From assembly GCF_023701525.1 (NCBI RefSeq), contig NZ_JAMQAW010000041.1, forward strand, positions 1-64,000: a DNA stretch of 64,000 nucleotides, in the 5' to 3' direction. Of the stretch, positions 15,372 through 23,594 are shown one piece after another. Made by a program: the position numbers and the translations under genes. Each line of letters starts with the position of its first letter. Position 1 is the stretch's first letter. Source of the stretch: Streptomyces albipurpureus. GTDB taxonomy: Bacteria; Actinomycetota; Actinomycetes; Streptomycetales; Streptomycetaceae. The notes below the pieces were generated by a model. That model made no database searches, was not told where the DNA came from, and saw only the letters and a list, made by a program, of their open reading frames with translations.

Positions 15372-15827
15372 CTAGCACTTCAACAGAGCAAGGGTGACGG
15401 GAGGGCATCCCAAACGAGCAGTAAGATCAGATACAGCGACCCGCAGGTACGGGTGGACCGCGAGCTGCGCCGAGATCTGCCCAAATGCGACAAGGCTACT
15501 TTCTGTCACATCTCCGCCCGGCTCATCCTCAGCGGGGAATTCGAAAAGAGCACCCAAGTGCAATTGCAGCTTTACCGCATCTTTCCCTTGGTCGCCTTTT
15601 AGTACGATCTCATGCTCAAAGTGGTAGGTAAGGTTGCCCTTTTCCCTACCTATGCCCATTGTGGTCTCCAGCGACTTAATCTGCTGGAGCTCGCCCGATG
15701 CCTCAATGTCTAGGACCTCCGCATGCAGAAGGAAGGCCCGCACATCAATGAGTTGAGCATGAGCGACGACGGGCCGGGCCTGCTGGTTTAGCTCAGCAGA
15801 CTTCTTGATCTTGAAGGCCACTGACAC
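15372..15827 (-). CDS. SecB-like chaperone of a toxin-antitoxin module
   Basis: A 151-aa protein of beta-strand-rich pattern ending in VAFGQISAQLAVHPYLRVAV then LTARLGCPPVTLALLK, which follows the SecB fold signature (in TAC chaperones AFG..HA...PYWRE...R.G.PPL.L). SecB-like chaperones encoded in toxin-antitoxin operons protect the antitoxin from degradation. It is the last gene of a minus-strand operon, 4 nt after the stop of the HTH gene. Sequence similarity to housekeeping SecB is distant, so the assignment rests on the C-terminal motif and the context. Confidence 0.55.
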   Translation of the reverse strand: MSVAFKIKKSAELNQQARPVVAHAQLIDVRAFLLHAEVLDIEASGELQQIKSLETTMGIGREKGNLTYHFEHEIVLKGDQGKDAVKLQLHLGALFEFPAEDEPGGDVTESSLVAFGQISAQLAVHPYLRVAVSDLTARLGCPPVTLALLKC

Positions 15828-15831
15828 ATCC

Positions 15832-16485
15832 CTAGTGACTTTGAGTAGTAGACAGCGGCCCGCTTCTCACAACTTGAGACCCACGGTTCCAGGAGTTGAC
15901 CCATGCTTTCGTCACTCGACCAGAACGGGCGTGAAGTTCTGACTGCAGGCCAACCGGAGCGGTGATCTCATAGAATTCCAGACCGACGTGCTGCTCGCGC
16001 GATAGATTCCCCCAACGCAACAACCAGTTATCGACGATCACCATCTCGTCGCGCGATAGACCGAACTCAAGGTCCGCGACCTCAGGAACGTTGTGACGCA
16101 GCCACTCATTCACGGCAGCCCATTCCCAGATCTTTTTACCATTGGGGGAACCAATGGGCGTGGGGAATGGCTGGCCCTTTCGACGCTCACCCTGAACTAG
16201 TTGACGGACGCTCTCCCGGCTGCGATCTATTCGGCGGGCGATCTCCGCCGCATCGACCAAATCACGGTCAATACGCGTCACCATAACGTTCAGATGCTTT
16301 TCGATCTCAAACGCTGCACACTTCGCAGCCATGGCACCATTTGGATGACCTTCCATATAAACGGTCAGAAGTAGCCGTCCAAAGGATTCAGCCAGCAAGC
16401 CGTCAAAGTGGTCGTAGAAGGTAGATTCACTGGCCGACATATCGCTCGGCAGTGGTGCTTCAAACTTCAGGACATAGGTCTTCAT
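15832..16485 (-). CDS. HTH protein, candidate antitoxin
   Basis: A 217-aa protein. The N-terminal segment (MKTYVLKFEAPLPSD, then a helix and VYMEGHPNGAMAAKCAAFEI) may be a HicB-like fold. Residues about 80-135 form a MerR/AlpA-type helix-turn-helix (LVDAAEIARRIDRSRESVRQL, then FPTPIGSPNGKKIWEWAAV). The C-terminus is polar and unfolded-looking. It lies between a HicA-like gene and a SecB-like gene, so it is the probable antitoxin and autorepressor. A palindrome lies 32 nt upstream of its ATG. Confidence 0.6.
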   Translation of the reverse strand: MKTYVLKFEAPLPSDMSASESTFYDHFDGLLAESFGRLLLTVYMEGHPNGAMAAKCAAFEIEKHLNVMVTRIDRDLVDAAEIARRIDRSRESVRQLVQGERRKGQPFPTPIGSPNGKKIWEWAAVNEWLRHNVPEVADLEFGLSRDEMVIVDNWLLRWGNLSREQHVGLEFYEITAPVGLQSELHARSGRVTKAWVNSWNRGSQVVRSGPLSTTQSH

Positions 16486-16516
16486 CGTCGCCCCCCAGCC
16501 AGCTCAGCGATGCAAC

Positions 16517-16536
16517 CTGTTGACACTCGTCAACAG
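16517..16536. promoter_or_regulatory. operator palindrome of the TA-chaperone operon
   Basis: CTGTTGAC-ACTC-GTCAACAG is a perfect 8-bp inverted repeat between the HicA-like and HTH genes. A TTGACG hexamer at 16563-16558 (minus strand) could be a -35 box, with TACTGT as a poor -10. The likely ligand is the HTH protein encoded next to it. Confidence 0.55.
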
Positions 16537-16570
16537 TACGGTACCCGCTGGGGGCCTCGTCAAGCACTTG

Positions 16571-16831
16571 TCACTCTGACGGACGCTTCACGCTGCGTGG
16601 GTCACCGTCCGGCAGCGGGCAGGTCCTGGCCTCACGCACGAGGTCGCGAGCATGCCGCTCAGCCACCCGAGGCGTGCCGTTCACAGAGATGCGGTGACAC
16701 CCAGCCGTGCACGTCAAGAGACCCCAGTGTCCACCTGCGTGCAGCATCCACCCCCCTGAAACCATGATCTTTTCCAGGGCCTCACGCACGGGTTTCTCCT
16801 TGTGCTTGTGAGGCTGCAGCTCTTCCCCCAC
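16571..16831 (-). CDS. HicA-like small protein, candidate toxin
   Basis: An 86-aa basic protein with VREALEKIMVSGGWMLHAGGHWGLLTC, then HRISVNGTPRVAERHARDLV. The short helix followed by a Gly-His-Trp-Gly strand resembles HicA mRNA interferases, in which a conserved His in this position is catalytic. The CTAGCH cysteines are unusual for HicA. It lies upstream of the HTH gene on the same strand. The GTG at 16831 follows a GGGGGAT site. HicA assignment is probable, not proven. Confidence 0.55.
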   Translation of the reverse strand: MGEELQPHKHKEKPVREALEKIMVSGGWMLHAGGHWGLLTCTAGCHRISVNGTPRVAERHARDLVREARTCPLPDGDPRSVKRPSE

Positions 16832-17229
16832 CCATCCCCCTGATGGTGAATCCAGCCCGTTACCGACCTATTGCGCCAGTCCGAAGATTACACCGCGTCA
16901 GGTACGCATATGAATCTATCGTCACGGGGGAGATCACGAGCAAGGTCGATTTATCACCCACTGGGCGAACTAACCCGTTGGATTGGCGTGGTGATCCATT
17001 TCGATGGTGAGGCTCTGAGCAAGCAGACACTAACTGCCAGCGCTCCTACTTTGGCGCCCGATTGGTGGGGCCACGTCAGGGACCCAATGGAACGCACAAC
17101 GGTTGTCGGCGTGCCAGATGCCTGCCAGAACGAACGGTGAGCCCCGGTCAACCTCGGTGTCCTGCAGCAGGGGCCACAAGGGACTGTCGGAGCCGTTCAG
17201 CGCCACCACCGATGCCTGGAGGCTCATGA
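16832..17229. other. intergenic right arm of element C
   Basis: No gene is supported. Near 17111-17128 are arm-type repeats (GTGCCAGATGCCTGCCAG) that match those near 8271 and 18911 and sit about 100-120 nt before an att site, so they are integrase-binding sites. Confidence 0.5.
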
Positions 17230-17273
17230 TTCCCCAGCTCAGAGCGCGAGTTCGATTCTCGTCACCCGCTCCA
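17230..17273 (+). repeat. attachment site 3: 3' half of tRNA-Gly
   Basis: This copy reads TTCCCCAGCTC to CCGCTCCA and differs from att 1 by one base in the anticodon loop. It is followed by a different terminator-like hairpin (GGGGGC...). It marks the C/D element junction. Confidence 0.8.
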
Positions 17274-17405
17274 AAGGACCCCCCCAAGCCAGAGACCCGG
17301 GGGCGTTCGTATTGTCTAGCCGCACGAGGCGTCGCAAGTGGCTAGCACGATGGGGTCGCGGCACTAAACTAGAAGCAGCAGTGCCAGATAGGGCATCCTC
17401 GCGGC

Positions 17406-18248
17406 ATGGACCTGGCGGGGATCGGCGCCTTCTCAGCAGCAACTGTGGCAGCGCTTGGCGTCTCAGCTGCTGTCGTGGTGGGCCGTTGGCAATTGCGCGG
17501 CGCACTGCGAGGAGCTGAGGAGACTGGCCGTGCTGGCGTTGCTCAGGCGGAGTCGACTTACAGAGCTGCCCTGGATGCCGTCCGTATCGAAGCTGACACG
17601 GCTCATCTGCAGTGGCGACGTGGCATCCGGCGTGACGCGTACACAGGGTTCCTTTTGGCGATGACACGGTGTGTGCAGACCGCCGAGGCGCTACCACGGA
17701 ATCGAATAGAGACGACTCAAGTGCTCAGTGTCGCCGAGGCTGAACTTACACAGGCGAAAAATGATTTGAGCACAGCCCTTTGGGTGGTGAAACTCGAAGG
17801 GCCCACCACTGTCGCCGAAAACGCCGCAAGCGTGTTTTCGCTCCTCTGCGAACTCACTGAGGCGCTAGCTCGGAAGGCTGAGTCCCACCGGGCGGCCAGC
17901 ACCCTTCATTACCTCAGCTTGTCCAATCCCCAAGCCGGCGAGCTGGACGTCGCGTTGATGGGATTGGCGGTGGCGGTAGACGAAACGGGTTACAACGCCC
18001 GCACGGGGGCAGTGGATCCACCGCATGAGGAGGTGGCAGAGGGGGTCGAACGCGCAAGGGAGCTGTACGGTCAATTGTCAGACGTTATAGGAACTTATGA
18101 ATGGGTCGCGCTGCTCAACGAAGCACTCGGCTTTTTCACCGACCCTGAGGTGCTCAGTCGTCAGCTCTCGTCGGCTGTAGAGCAACTCCTCCCTGCCTGC
18201 AGGCAGGCTCTGGATGCCGCATCCAGCACAGATGATCTTTCCCCTTGA
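17406..18248 (+). CDS. membrane-anchored coiled-coil protein, unknown
   Basis: A 280-aa protein with one N-terminal membrane segment (AATVAALGVSAAVVVGRW, residues about 11-28) followed by a long helical region (LQWRRGIRRDAYTGFLLAMTRCVQTAEAL and EVAEGVERARELYGQLSD). Proteins of this plan, with the motif WRR..RRDAY..FL, are frequent in Streptomyces and their function is unknown. It is the only gene between att sites 3 and 4, so it is the cargo of that element. A role in membrane-level defence is possible but not shown. Confidence 0.65.
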   Translation: MDLAGIGAFSAATVAALGVSAAVVVGRWQLRGALRGAEETGRAGVAQAESTYRAALDAVRIEADTAHLQWRRGIRRDAYTGFLLAMTRCVQTAEALPRNRIETTQVLSVAEAELTQAKNDLSTALWVVKLEGPTTVAENAASVFSLLCELTEALARKAESHRAASTLHYLSLSNPQAGELDVALMGLAVAVDETGYNARTGAVDPPHEEVAEGVERARELYGQLSDVIGTYEWVALLNEALGFFTDPEVLSRQLSSAVEQLLPACRQALDAASSTDDLSP

Positions 18249-19038
18249 CAGCAAATCTCTGAGTATCCACGGCTGACATCGACGACGCCGGACGGGGGCG
18301 TACGCCAGCACTCGTGTCTGCCCGCAGCAGTGCGAGGCCACGCTGACACTGTCAGCTCCTCAGCGGCTACAAAGCAATGCTCTCGGAAGAGAAGACACAC
18401 TGAGTGTCTAACTGCGTGACAACGCGCACGCACTTCGGCGGACAACCGGGCACGTCTGTGGACCATCGCACCAGCTCATAGGTACCCGACCCAAGGCAGA
18501 GCCCCCACTCAAGTTGCTTCGGGACGAAGAGGTCGGCTGTACAGCGACCCCAGCACCCTCGTTCCTACCGTTTCCCTGGGAGCTCGCAGTAGGTGGTACG
18601 ACTGTTCTGACCGATCCGGCCAGAGCTACGGATCGGAAGCTTGCCCTTGCCAGATCGACCGGTCAGTCGCGGTCACCCAGAGCCCGGGAAGCGCGCGATC
18701 CTGTATTGCCCTGCACGCTTGATGAGCCAGGAAGACGACTCCGCCGCCCCTGCCAGGCTTACAAAGCAGTGATCACACGGGCTACCGAAGGCACGCACCC
18801 CGCATCACAAGTCGGGCAACGTCAGCCCAACGCCGCTCTCGTGAGCTGGTTCGAGTGGCTTCGGAACAGGCGGGCATAGACGGCTCGCCACGCGGTTCCC
18901 TCAGCAGGCCGCACCAGATACGCACCAGATCAGGGAGGAAACACCGGTCGGCTGCGGCCACAGCAACTGATCGACATGCACCGCTTCCCGTACCGTTCGC
19001 GCAGGTCAGGGCCATCCCCTTGCAAAGACGATCCTTGA
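18249..19038. other. gene-free stretch
   Basis: About 790 nt without a supported gene. Short open frames on both strands lack ribosome sites and family resemblance. Arm-type repeats are near 18912. Confidence 0.5.
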
Positions 19039-19082
19039 TTCCCAAGCTCAGAGCGCGAGTTCGACTCTCGTCACCCGCTCCA
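19039..19082 (+). repeat. attachment site 4: 3' half of tRNA-Gly, right end of the array
   Basis: The copy reads TTCCCAAGCTC to CCGCTCCA, with one base change in the T-loop (TTCGACT). A terminator GCCCCAGG...CCCGGGGC follows at 19090-19117, and arm-like repeats (CGCACCACTACGCACC) at 19144-19159. Stable chromosomal genes begin after it. Confidence 0.8.
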
Positions 19083-19323
19083 TACAGAAGCCCCAGGTCA
19101 GCAGCCCGGGGCTTTGTTGTTGTCTAGACCAATTTCGGGACCTCGCACCACTACGCACCCGGAGGACGCCCCGACGAGGTGCAGGACATGATGATGCTCA
19201 ACGGGCGGCTGGCAGCAGCCAACCTCGATCAGCGCCCAGCCTCTCCCGGAGTTCCTCACCACTTGCGCAGTTCCGCGACGGCAAGCAGGTCTCGGGCATT
19301 CTGAACAGCCCGGCCCCGCGGCG

Positions 19324-19533
19324 TCAGCTCTGGTCGGTGTCGTCGCCCGTCTGCCCGGTGTCCTCAGCTGCGCCTGCCTTCTCGCGCATCTTGCGCACCA
19401 GCTCCGCCTTCTGGTCCGCGGCACCCTGGCGGTCGAGGTTGCGGTGCGGGCCGTTGTTCTGCCGTTCGGCGCGGGACAGCTTCTTGCGCTGCCCGCCGCC
19501 CATGCCCACGGGGTTGTTGATGTTCTTGCTCAC
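19324..19533 (-). CDS. DUF6243 family protein
   Basis: A 69-aa basic protein starting MSKNINNPVGMGGGQRKKLSRAE, with QKAELVRKMREKAG later. This is the DUF6243 pattern of small conserved Streptomyces proteins; function is unknown. The GTG at 19533 is preceded by GGGAGG (19549-19544). The longer frame to 19635 has no family resemblance. It is the first gene outside the attachment array. Confidence 0.75.
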   Translation of the reverse strand: MSKNINNPVGMGGGQRKKLSRAERQNNGPHRNLDRQGAADQKAELVRKMREKAGAAEDTGQTGDDTDQS

Positions 19534-19924
19534 GGTCACGGGTCCTCCCGGTAATGGTGTGAAGTGATCTACGGGTCTATCGGTGGGGACGGGCGCGGCG
19601 ACGTCGAAGGGCGTCAGCAGGGGCCCATCGCGCACTCACTCGTAAATCGGCGTCTGGAGGAGCATGACAAAGACGTTACCCGGTTCCGTCGGCCCCGCAC
19701 GCCAGGCTTTTCGCCGCCAGGGCGCAGGCCGGGCCTTCGGCCCCGCACCGCCGCCTGCCGCCTCCCCGACCCATGGGTCATGCACACGTAAATGCTATAG
19801 TCCCGCCACTCGCCTGGGGGGGGTGTCTGAACGTCCTGTCTGCCGCGCGTCCATGGCCTGCGGCTCAACGGCGTACGCACAGGTCTCTCCAAGCCTTCGA
19901 CCACCGTCCCTGGAGAGGTCCCGC
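19534..19924. other. intergenic region
   Basis: Contains the promoter of the FG-GAP gene, with a GC-poor stretch around 19780-19805. No gene is supported. Confidence 0.4.
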
Positions 19925-22900
19925 ATGGGCAGACGTGCGCTCGTACGAGGCGCCACCGCCGCCGCCGTTTCCTTCACGCTCGCCGTCGGGCTCGGCCCGC
20001 TCTCGGCCGGCAGCGCGCATGGGGGGACGGTCACCGGAGAGGTGGTCGTGCCCGCCAGCACGGCCATGGTTCCCCGAACGGGCCTGCTGAGCGCGGGATC
20101 CTCGGGGTTCCTCCGGTACGAGGAGGGGCGGGGCCAGTTGTGGACGACGTACGACGGTGTCGACACGGTCGTCGATGCCTCGGGCACGGACGCGTACGGC
20201 GTCACCAGTGCCGGCGCGGGCTCGGACGTCGTCGCCCGCTACAACAGCTCCACCCGGACCGTGACGCTGCGGAACATGACGTCCGGCCAAGTCAGCACCG
20301 TCGCGCTCCCCGACGGACACTCGTACTACAGCACCCTCGGGTCGACGGTCGTCACAACGGCGGGAGCCCCGGGTACCAACTCCGTGTGGCATCTGCTGGA
20401 CGTCCGGACCGACGGTTCCGTCACCGACCGCACGGTGGAAGGCGTTCCTTCCGGCGTCCACCTGTGGCCCGCCACAGGGTTGGGCGACGCGCGCGGACAG
20501 GTCGTGCGGTACCGGAAGGGCGACGACGAAGTCACCGGATGGCTCGATGTCGAGCAGGGGCGCTTCACCGCCCTGCCGTACACCGTGCTGCCGTGGCACT
20601 CCATGGTCGCGCTCAGCCCCACCCACCTGGTGTGGTGCTACGACGGCACCCTGCATGTCGCCTCCCGCCAGAACCCGGCCGCCGCCGTGCGGACCGTTCC
20701 GGTCGGCAATATCGCGCAGGTACTGGGCCTGGTCGGGGACACCGTCGTCGTGTCCCGGTACGACTCCGCCCTGGGCCAATACGACCTCGACCGCGCGGTC
20801 TCTCGGGTGGAAGCCGTCCCTCTCGACGGCTCCGCGCCGCGGACGCTGCTGGCCAGGACGTCACGGCAGGCCGTCGCGACTCCGGACGGCGGGCTGCTGG
20901 TCGCGGGCGGCGCCGACCCGGACCGCTGGGGCGTCTCCCTCATCGAGGCCGCCGGGGGCGGCGGCGGGGTCACCGTGCGCCGGATCGCGGACGCGTACCC
21001 CAGGCAGACCGCCCACACGGTCTCCCAGCTGACCCTCACCCAGGGACGGTTGACCACCGTCGAGCAGGATCCCGTGGGTGACTGGACGTATCTCCACACC
21101 CGTGAGACCGGAGTGGCCGGCTCCCCCACGGCGGGGGCACGCACCACCCGCGGCCGTATCGCGCCGGAGATCTACTCGTACAGTCGTCCTCGTCTGATCG
21201 ACACCGGCGACGGCCGGACGGTCTTCTCCGGCTACGGCACGAGCGCCGTCCAGCAGCCCCAACTCCTCGGGCCCGCGCAGTCACTGCCCGGCACCCGGAT
21301 CGACAGCTCCCGCAGCTTCCAGACCGCGATCGCCGCCAACGGCCGCTTCGCCGCCCTGGCCAGGCCGCACGACAGCAACGGCGTGGTGGAGACCCGGATC
21401 GTCGACCTCGACACCGGGCGCACGGTGTACACGACGACGGAGACCGTGCGGGCGATGTGGGGCACCACCGTGTGGGTGATGTCCGGCAACGACACCGTGG
21501 TCCCCGTCGACCTGCTGACCGGGAAGCGGGGCGAGCCGGTGGGGTTCGGACGCGGCTGCCTGCTGAACGACTTCCAGGCGGTCGGTCGGTGGCTGCTGTG
21601 GAACTGCGTGCTCAACTCGGAGGGCCAGGGTGTCTACGACACCGTCACCAAGCGGAACCTGACCCTCGTCTCCGGCTCCGGCTGGGAACAGGCGCAGCTC
21701 GGAGACGGCTTCGTCGCGACGGTCGAGGCCGGCCGGCTGAAGGTGATCGACGTCCGCAGCGGGACGCCGGTGTCGCACACCGCCGGGAAGTTCGAGGGGA
21801 ACGCCTGGGACGTCGACCCGTACACGGGCGTGATCGCCCAGCTCCGCTCCGACAACACCATCCGGCTGACCTCCAGCGATGTCCCCGTCTCCGCCCTCGC
21901 CCAGCGCGACGCCACCGTCGCCGCCTCGGTGGACGTCAAGGGCGGCGCCGCGCAGTGGAGCCCGAAGTGGTGGCTGAACAAGACCGCGGCCTCCTGGAAG
22001 CTCGTGATCAACAACAGAGCCGGTACGGCCGTGCGCGCGCTCTCCGGCGGTGTGGCACGCGGTGTGGTGATCCCGGCCTGGAACGGCAAGGACGACTCCG
22101 GCCGGTTGGTGTCCAACGGCGGCTATGACTGGAAGTTGACCGTCACCCCCGCGGACGGGCAGGGCGCGGCACTGACCAGGACGGGCACGGTCAGGGTCAC
22201 CGGAGCAGCCGCGGCCCGTCGCGACTTCGTCGGATCGGACGGTTTCGGCGAGCTGATGACGCTGAACGGCTCGGGCGGGCTGGCGTACCAGTACGGGACG
22301 GGGAAGGGAACGTTCACCGGGAGGCGAACGGGCTCCGGGTGGCCGACCACGGTGAAGGCGGTGCCCTTCGGCGACCTGAGCGGTGACCGGTGCAACGACG
22401 TGCTCGTCCGGTTCAGCAGCGGCGCGTTGCGCGCCTACCGGCCCGCGTGTGGGGCCGCGGCGACGCCTTCCACCGCGTACACCTCGCTGGGCTCGGGCTG
22501 GAACCAGTACGACGTGCTGACCTCGCCCGGGGACATCAGCGGTGACGGCCGGGCGGATCTGATCGCCCGCCGGCCGTCGACCGGCGACGTCTACCTCTAC
22601 AAGGCGACGAGCACGGGCACACTCTCCGCCAGGGTGAAGATCGCGTCCAAGTGGACGGGATACAAGAAGATCCTGGGCGCGGGCGACCTCAACGGCGACG
22701 GTTACGCCGACCTGCTGGCGCAGGACAGGTCGAACGAGCTGTGGCGCTACGACGGAACCGCGACCGGCAAGTTCAAGAGCCGCGTGAAGGTCTTCAACAA
22801 CTGGGGCGCGTCGTACAACGTGATCGTCGCCGTCGGCGACATCACCGGCGACGGCAGAGTCGACATCGTCTCCCGCGACACCTCCGGCACCGTCTGGCGC

Positions 22901-22981
22901 AACAGCGGCAACGGCAAGGGCTCCTTCGGCGGTCCTACGAGGATCGCCACCGGTTGGCAGGGGTACAAGGGCCTCTTCTGA
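19925..22981 (+). CDS. secreted beta-propeller and FG-GAP repeat protein
   Basis: An 1018-aa exported protein. The signal peptide is MGRRALVRGATAAAVSFTLAVG with a cleavage region near SAHGG. Residues about 35-640 contain WD-like or PQQ-like blade repeats, residues about 680-750 a FlgD-Ig-like module (PAWNGKDDSGRLVSNGGYDW), and the C-terminus has FG-GAP/VCBS calcium-binding repeats: GDLSGDRCNDVLVR, GDISGDGRADLIAR, GDLNGDGYADLLAQ and GDITGDGRVDIVSR. Such proteins are cell-surface or extracellular binding factors. The start has GGAGAGG 8 nt upstream; the open frame to 19664 is not needed. A strong terminator follows. Confidence 0.85.
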   Translation: MGRRALVRGATAAAVSFTLAVGLGPLSAGSAHGGTVTGEVVVPASTAMVPRTGLLSAGSSGFLRYEEGRGQLWTTYDGVDTVVDASGTDAYGVTSAGAGSDVVARYNSSTRTVTLRNMTSGQVSTVALPDGHSYYSTLGSTVVTTAGAPGTNSVWHLLDVRTDGSVTDRTVEGVPSGVHLWPATGLGDARGQVVRYRKGDDEVTGWLDVEQGRFTALPYTVLPWHSMVALSPTHLVWCYDGTLHVASRQNPAAAVRTVPVGNIAQVLGLVGDTVVVSRYDSALGQYDLDRAVSRVEAVPLDGSAPRTLLARTSRQAVATPDGGLLVAGGADPDRWGVSLIEAAGGGGGVTVRRIADAYPRQTAHTVSQLTLTQGRLTTVEQDPVGDWTYLHTRETGVAGSPTAGARTTRGRIAPEIYSYSRPRLIDTGDGRTVFSGYGTSAVQQPQLLGPAQSLPGTRIDSSRSFQTAIAANGRFAALARPHDSNGVVETRIVDLDTGRTVYTTTETVRAMWGTTVWVMSGNDTVVPVDLLTGKRGEPVGFGRGCLLNDFQAVGRWLLWNCVLNSEGQGVYDTVTKRNLTLVSGSGWEQAQLGDGFVATVEAGRLKVIDVRSGTPVSHTAGKFEGNAWDVDPYTGVIAQLRSDNTIRLTSSDVPVSALAQRDATVAASVDVKGGAAQWSPKWWLNKTAASWKLVINNRAGTAVRALSGGVARGVVIPAWNGKDDSGRLVSNGGYDWKLTVTPADGQGAALTRTGTVRVTGAAAARRDFVGSDGFGELMTLNGSGGLAYQYGTGKGTFTGRRTGSGWPTTVKAVPFGDLSGDRCNDVLVRFSSGALRAYRPACGAAATPSTAYTSLGSGWNQYDVLTSPGDISGDGRADLIARRPSTGDVYLYKATSTGTLSARVKIASKWTGYKKILGAGDLNGDGYADLLAQDRSNELWRYDGTATGKFKSRVKVFNNWGASYNVIVAVGDITGDGRVDIVSRDTSGTVWRNSGNGKGSFGGPTRIATGWQGYKGLF

Positions 22982-23003
22982 GCCGGCCTTTGCCACTGCC
23001 CCG

Positions 23004-23035
23004 CGGGCCCGGACGACGTGATGCGTCCGGGCCCG
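23004..23035 (+). terminator. terminator after the FG-GAP gene
   Basis: A 12-bp perfect stem CGGGCCCGGACG/CGTCCGGGCCCG with an 8-nt loop, followed by TTCC, 22 nt after the stop codon. Confidence 0.8.
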
Positions 23036-23594
23036 TTCCATGCCCCGCATGCCCACGACACCCCGGCCACCGCTGCCCGCGAACGAACCACGGGTGAATT
23101 CCGGATCTGCCCCGGTCCGGGACTCGAACTGCGCATTCCGCTCATTCAGCGCGCAGGGCATGACCTGCGACCAGAACCGCGGCCCGAGATGGCACGCCGG
23201 GAGGTCAGCCAAGCCCGGCGGACCAGCCTTCCCGCCCGAGCGGCCTTCCCACCTAACGTGGCGGGCCGGACCGTAGGCGGCGATGTAGACCATCAGCCGC
23301 CAACGCTGCCCCAGAGCGTCGGCAAGCGCGCCGACCTGGGCAGCGGGCACGATGGATGTCGACCGCGGCGCCGCGGACTCCTTACCCGCCCCTCGATCCG
23401 GCACGGGTTGCGACGGATCAGCCCGTCCTCCGTCGCAACCCGTGACCACGGCAGCCCCACTGTCGACGAACGGACCGCTGAACGCCAGTAGGTTCGGCCG
23501 CTGGGATTCCGAAGCCTGGCCCGCCAGGCAGCGATCAGAGTCCTGAGGCGGTGTGGCGGGTTCGAATGCGACGAAACAGCGCCAGGTCAGATAC
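23036..23594. other. intergenic region with an integrase-like remnant
   Basis: No intact gene. On the minus strand, 23250-23390 reads like part of a tyrosine recombinase. A tRNA-like string GGGTTCGAATGC at 23554-23565 may be a degenerate attachment site but has no stem support. Confidence 0.35.
23250..23390 (-). pseudogene. probable integrase fragment
   Basis: The translation includes SIVPAAQVGALADALGQRWR and LMVYIAAYGPA, similar to the TPAQV.AL......RYRALV.LAAYTGLR segment that precedes the first catalytic Arg of actinomycete integrases. The critical RWGE part is broken (GPARHVRWEG). It is a short decayed fragment with approximate boundaries. Confidence 0.35.

Larger units (their letters stand above)
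14931..17273. mobile_element. Integrative element remnant C
   Basis: The segment lies between attachment sites 2 and 3. It carries a truncated integrase next to the left att, the three-gene toxin-antitoxin-chaperone candidate, and a right arm with repeats (GTGCCAGATGCCTGCCAG near 17111-17128). The transfer and replication genes are absent. Confidence 0.65.
17274..19082. mobile_element. Integrative element remnant D
   Basis: This segment between attachment sites 3 and 4 holds one gene and about 790 nt of non-coding sequence. No integrase remnant is recognised next to att 3. Arm-type repeats (CACCAGATACGCACCAGAT near 18912-18930) lie before att 4. The inference that it is an element rests on the flanking att sites. 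Confidence 0.55.

Noticed and set aside
19664..19924. N-terminal extension of the FG-GAP protein
   Set aside because: The extension has no signal peptide and the ATG at 19925 has both a ribosome site and a signal peptide right after it.
23554..23565. tRNA T-loop-like GGGTTCGAATGC, possible degenerate att site
   Set aside because: No pairing stems around it and no matching second copy in the window.
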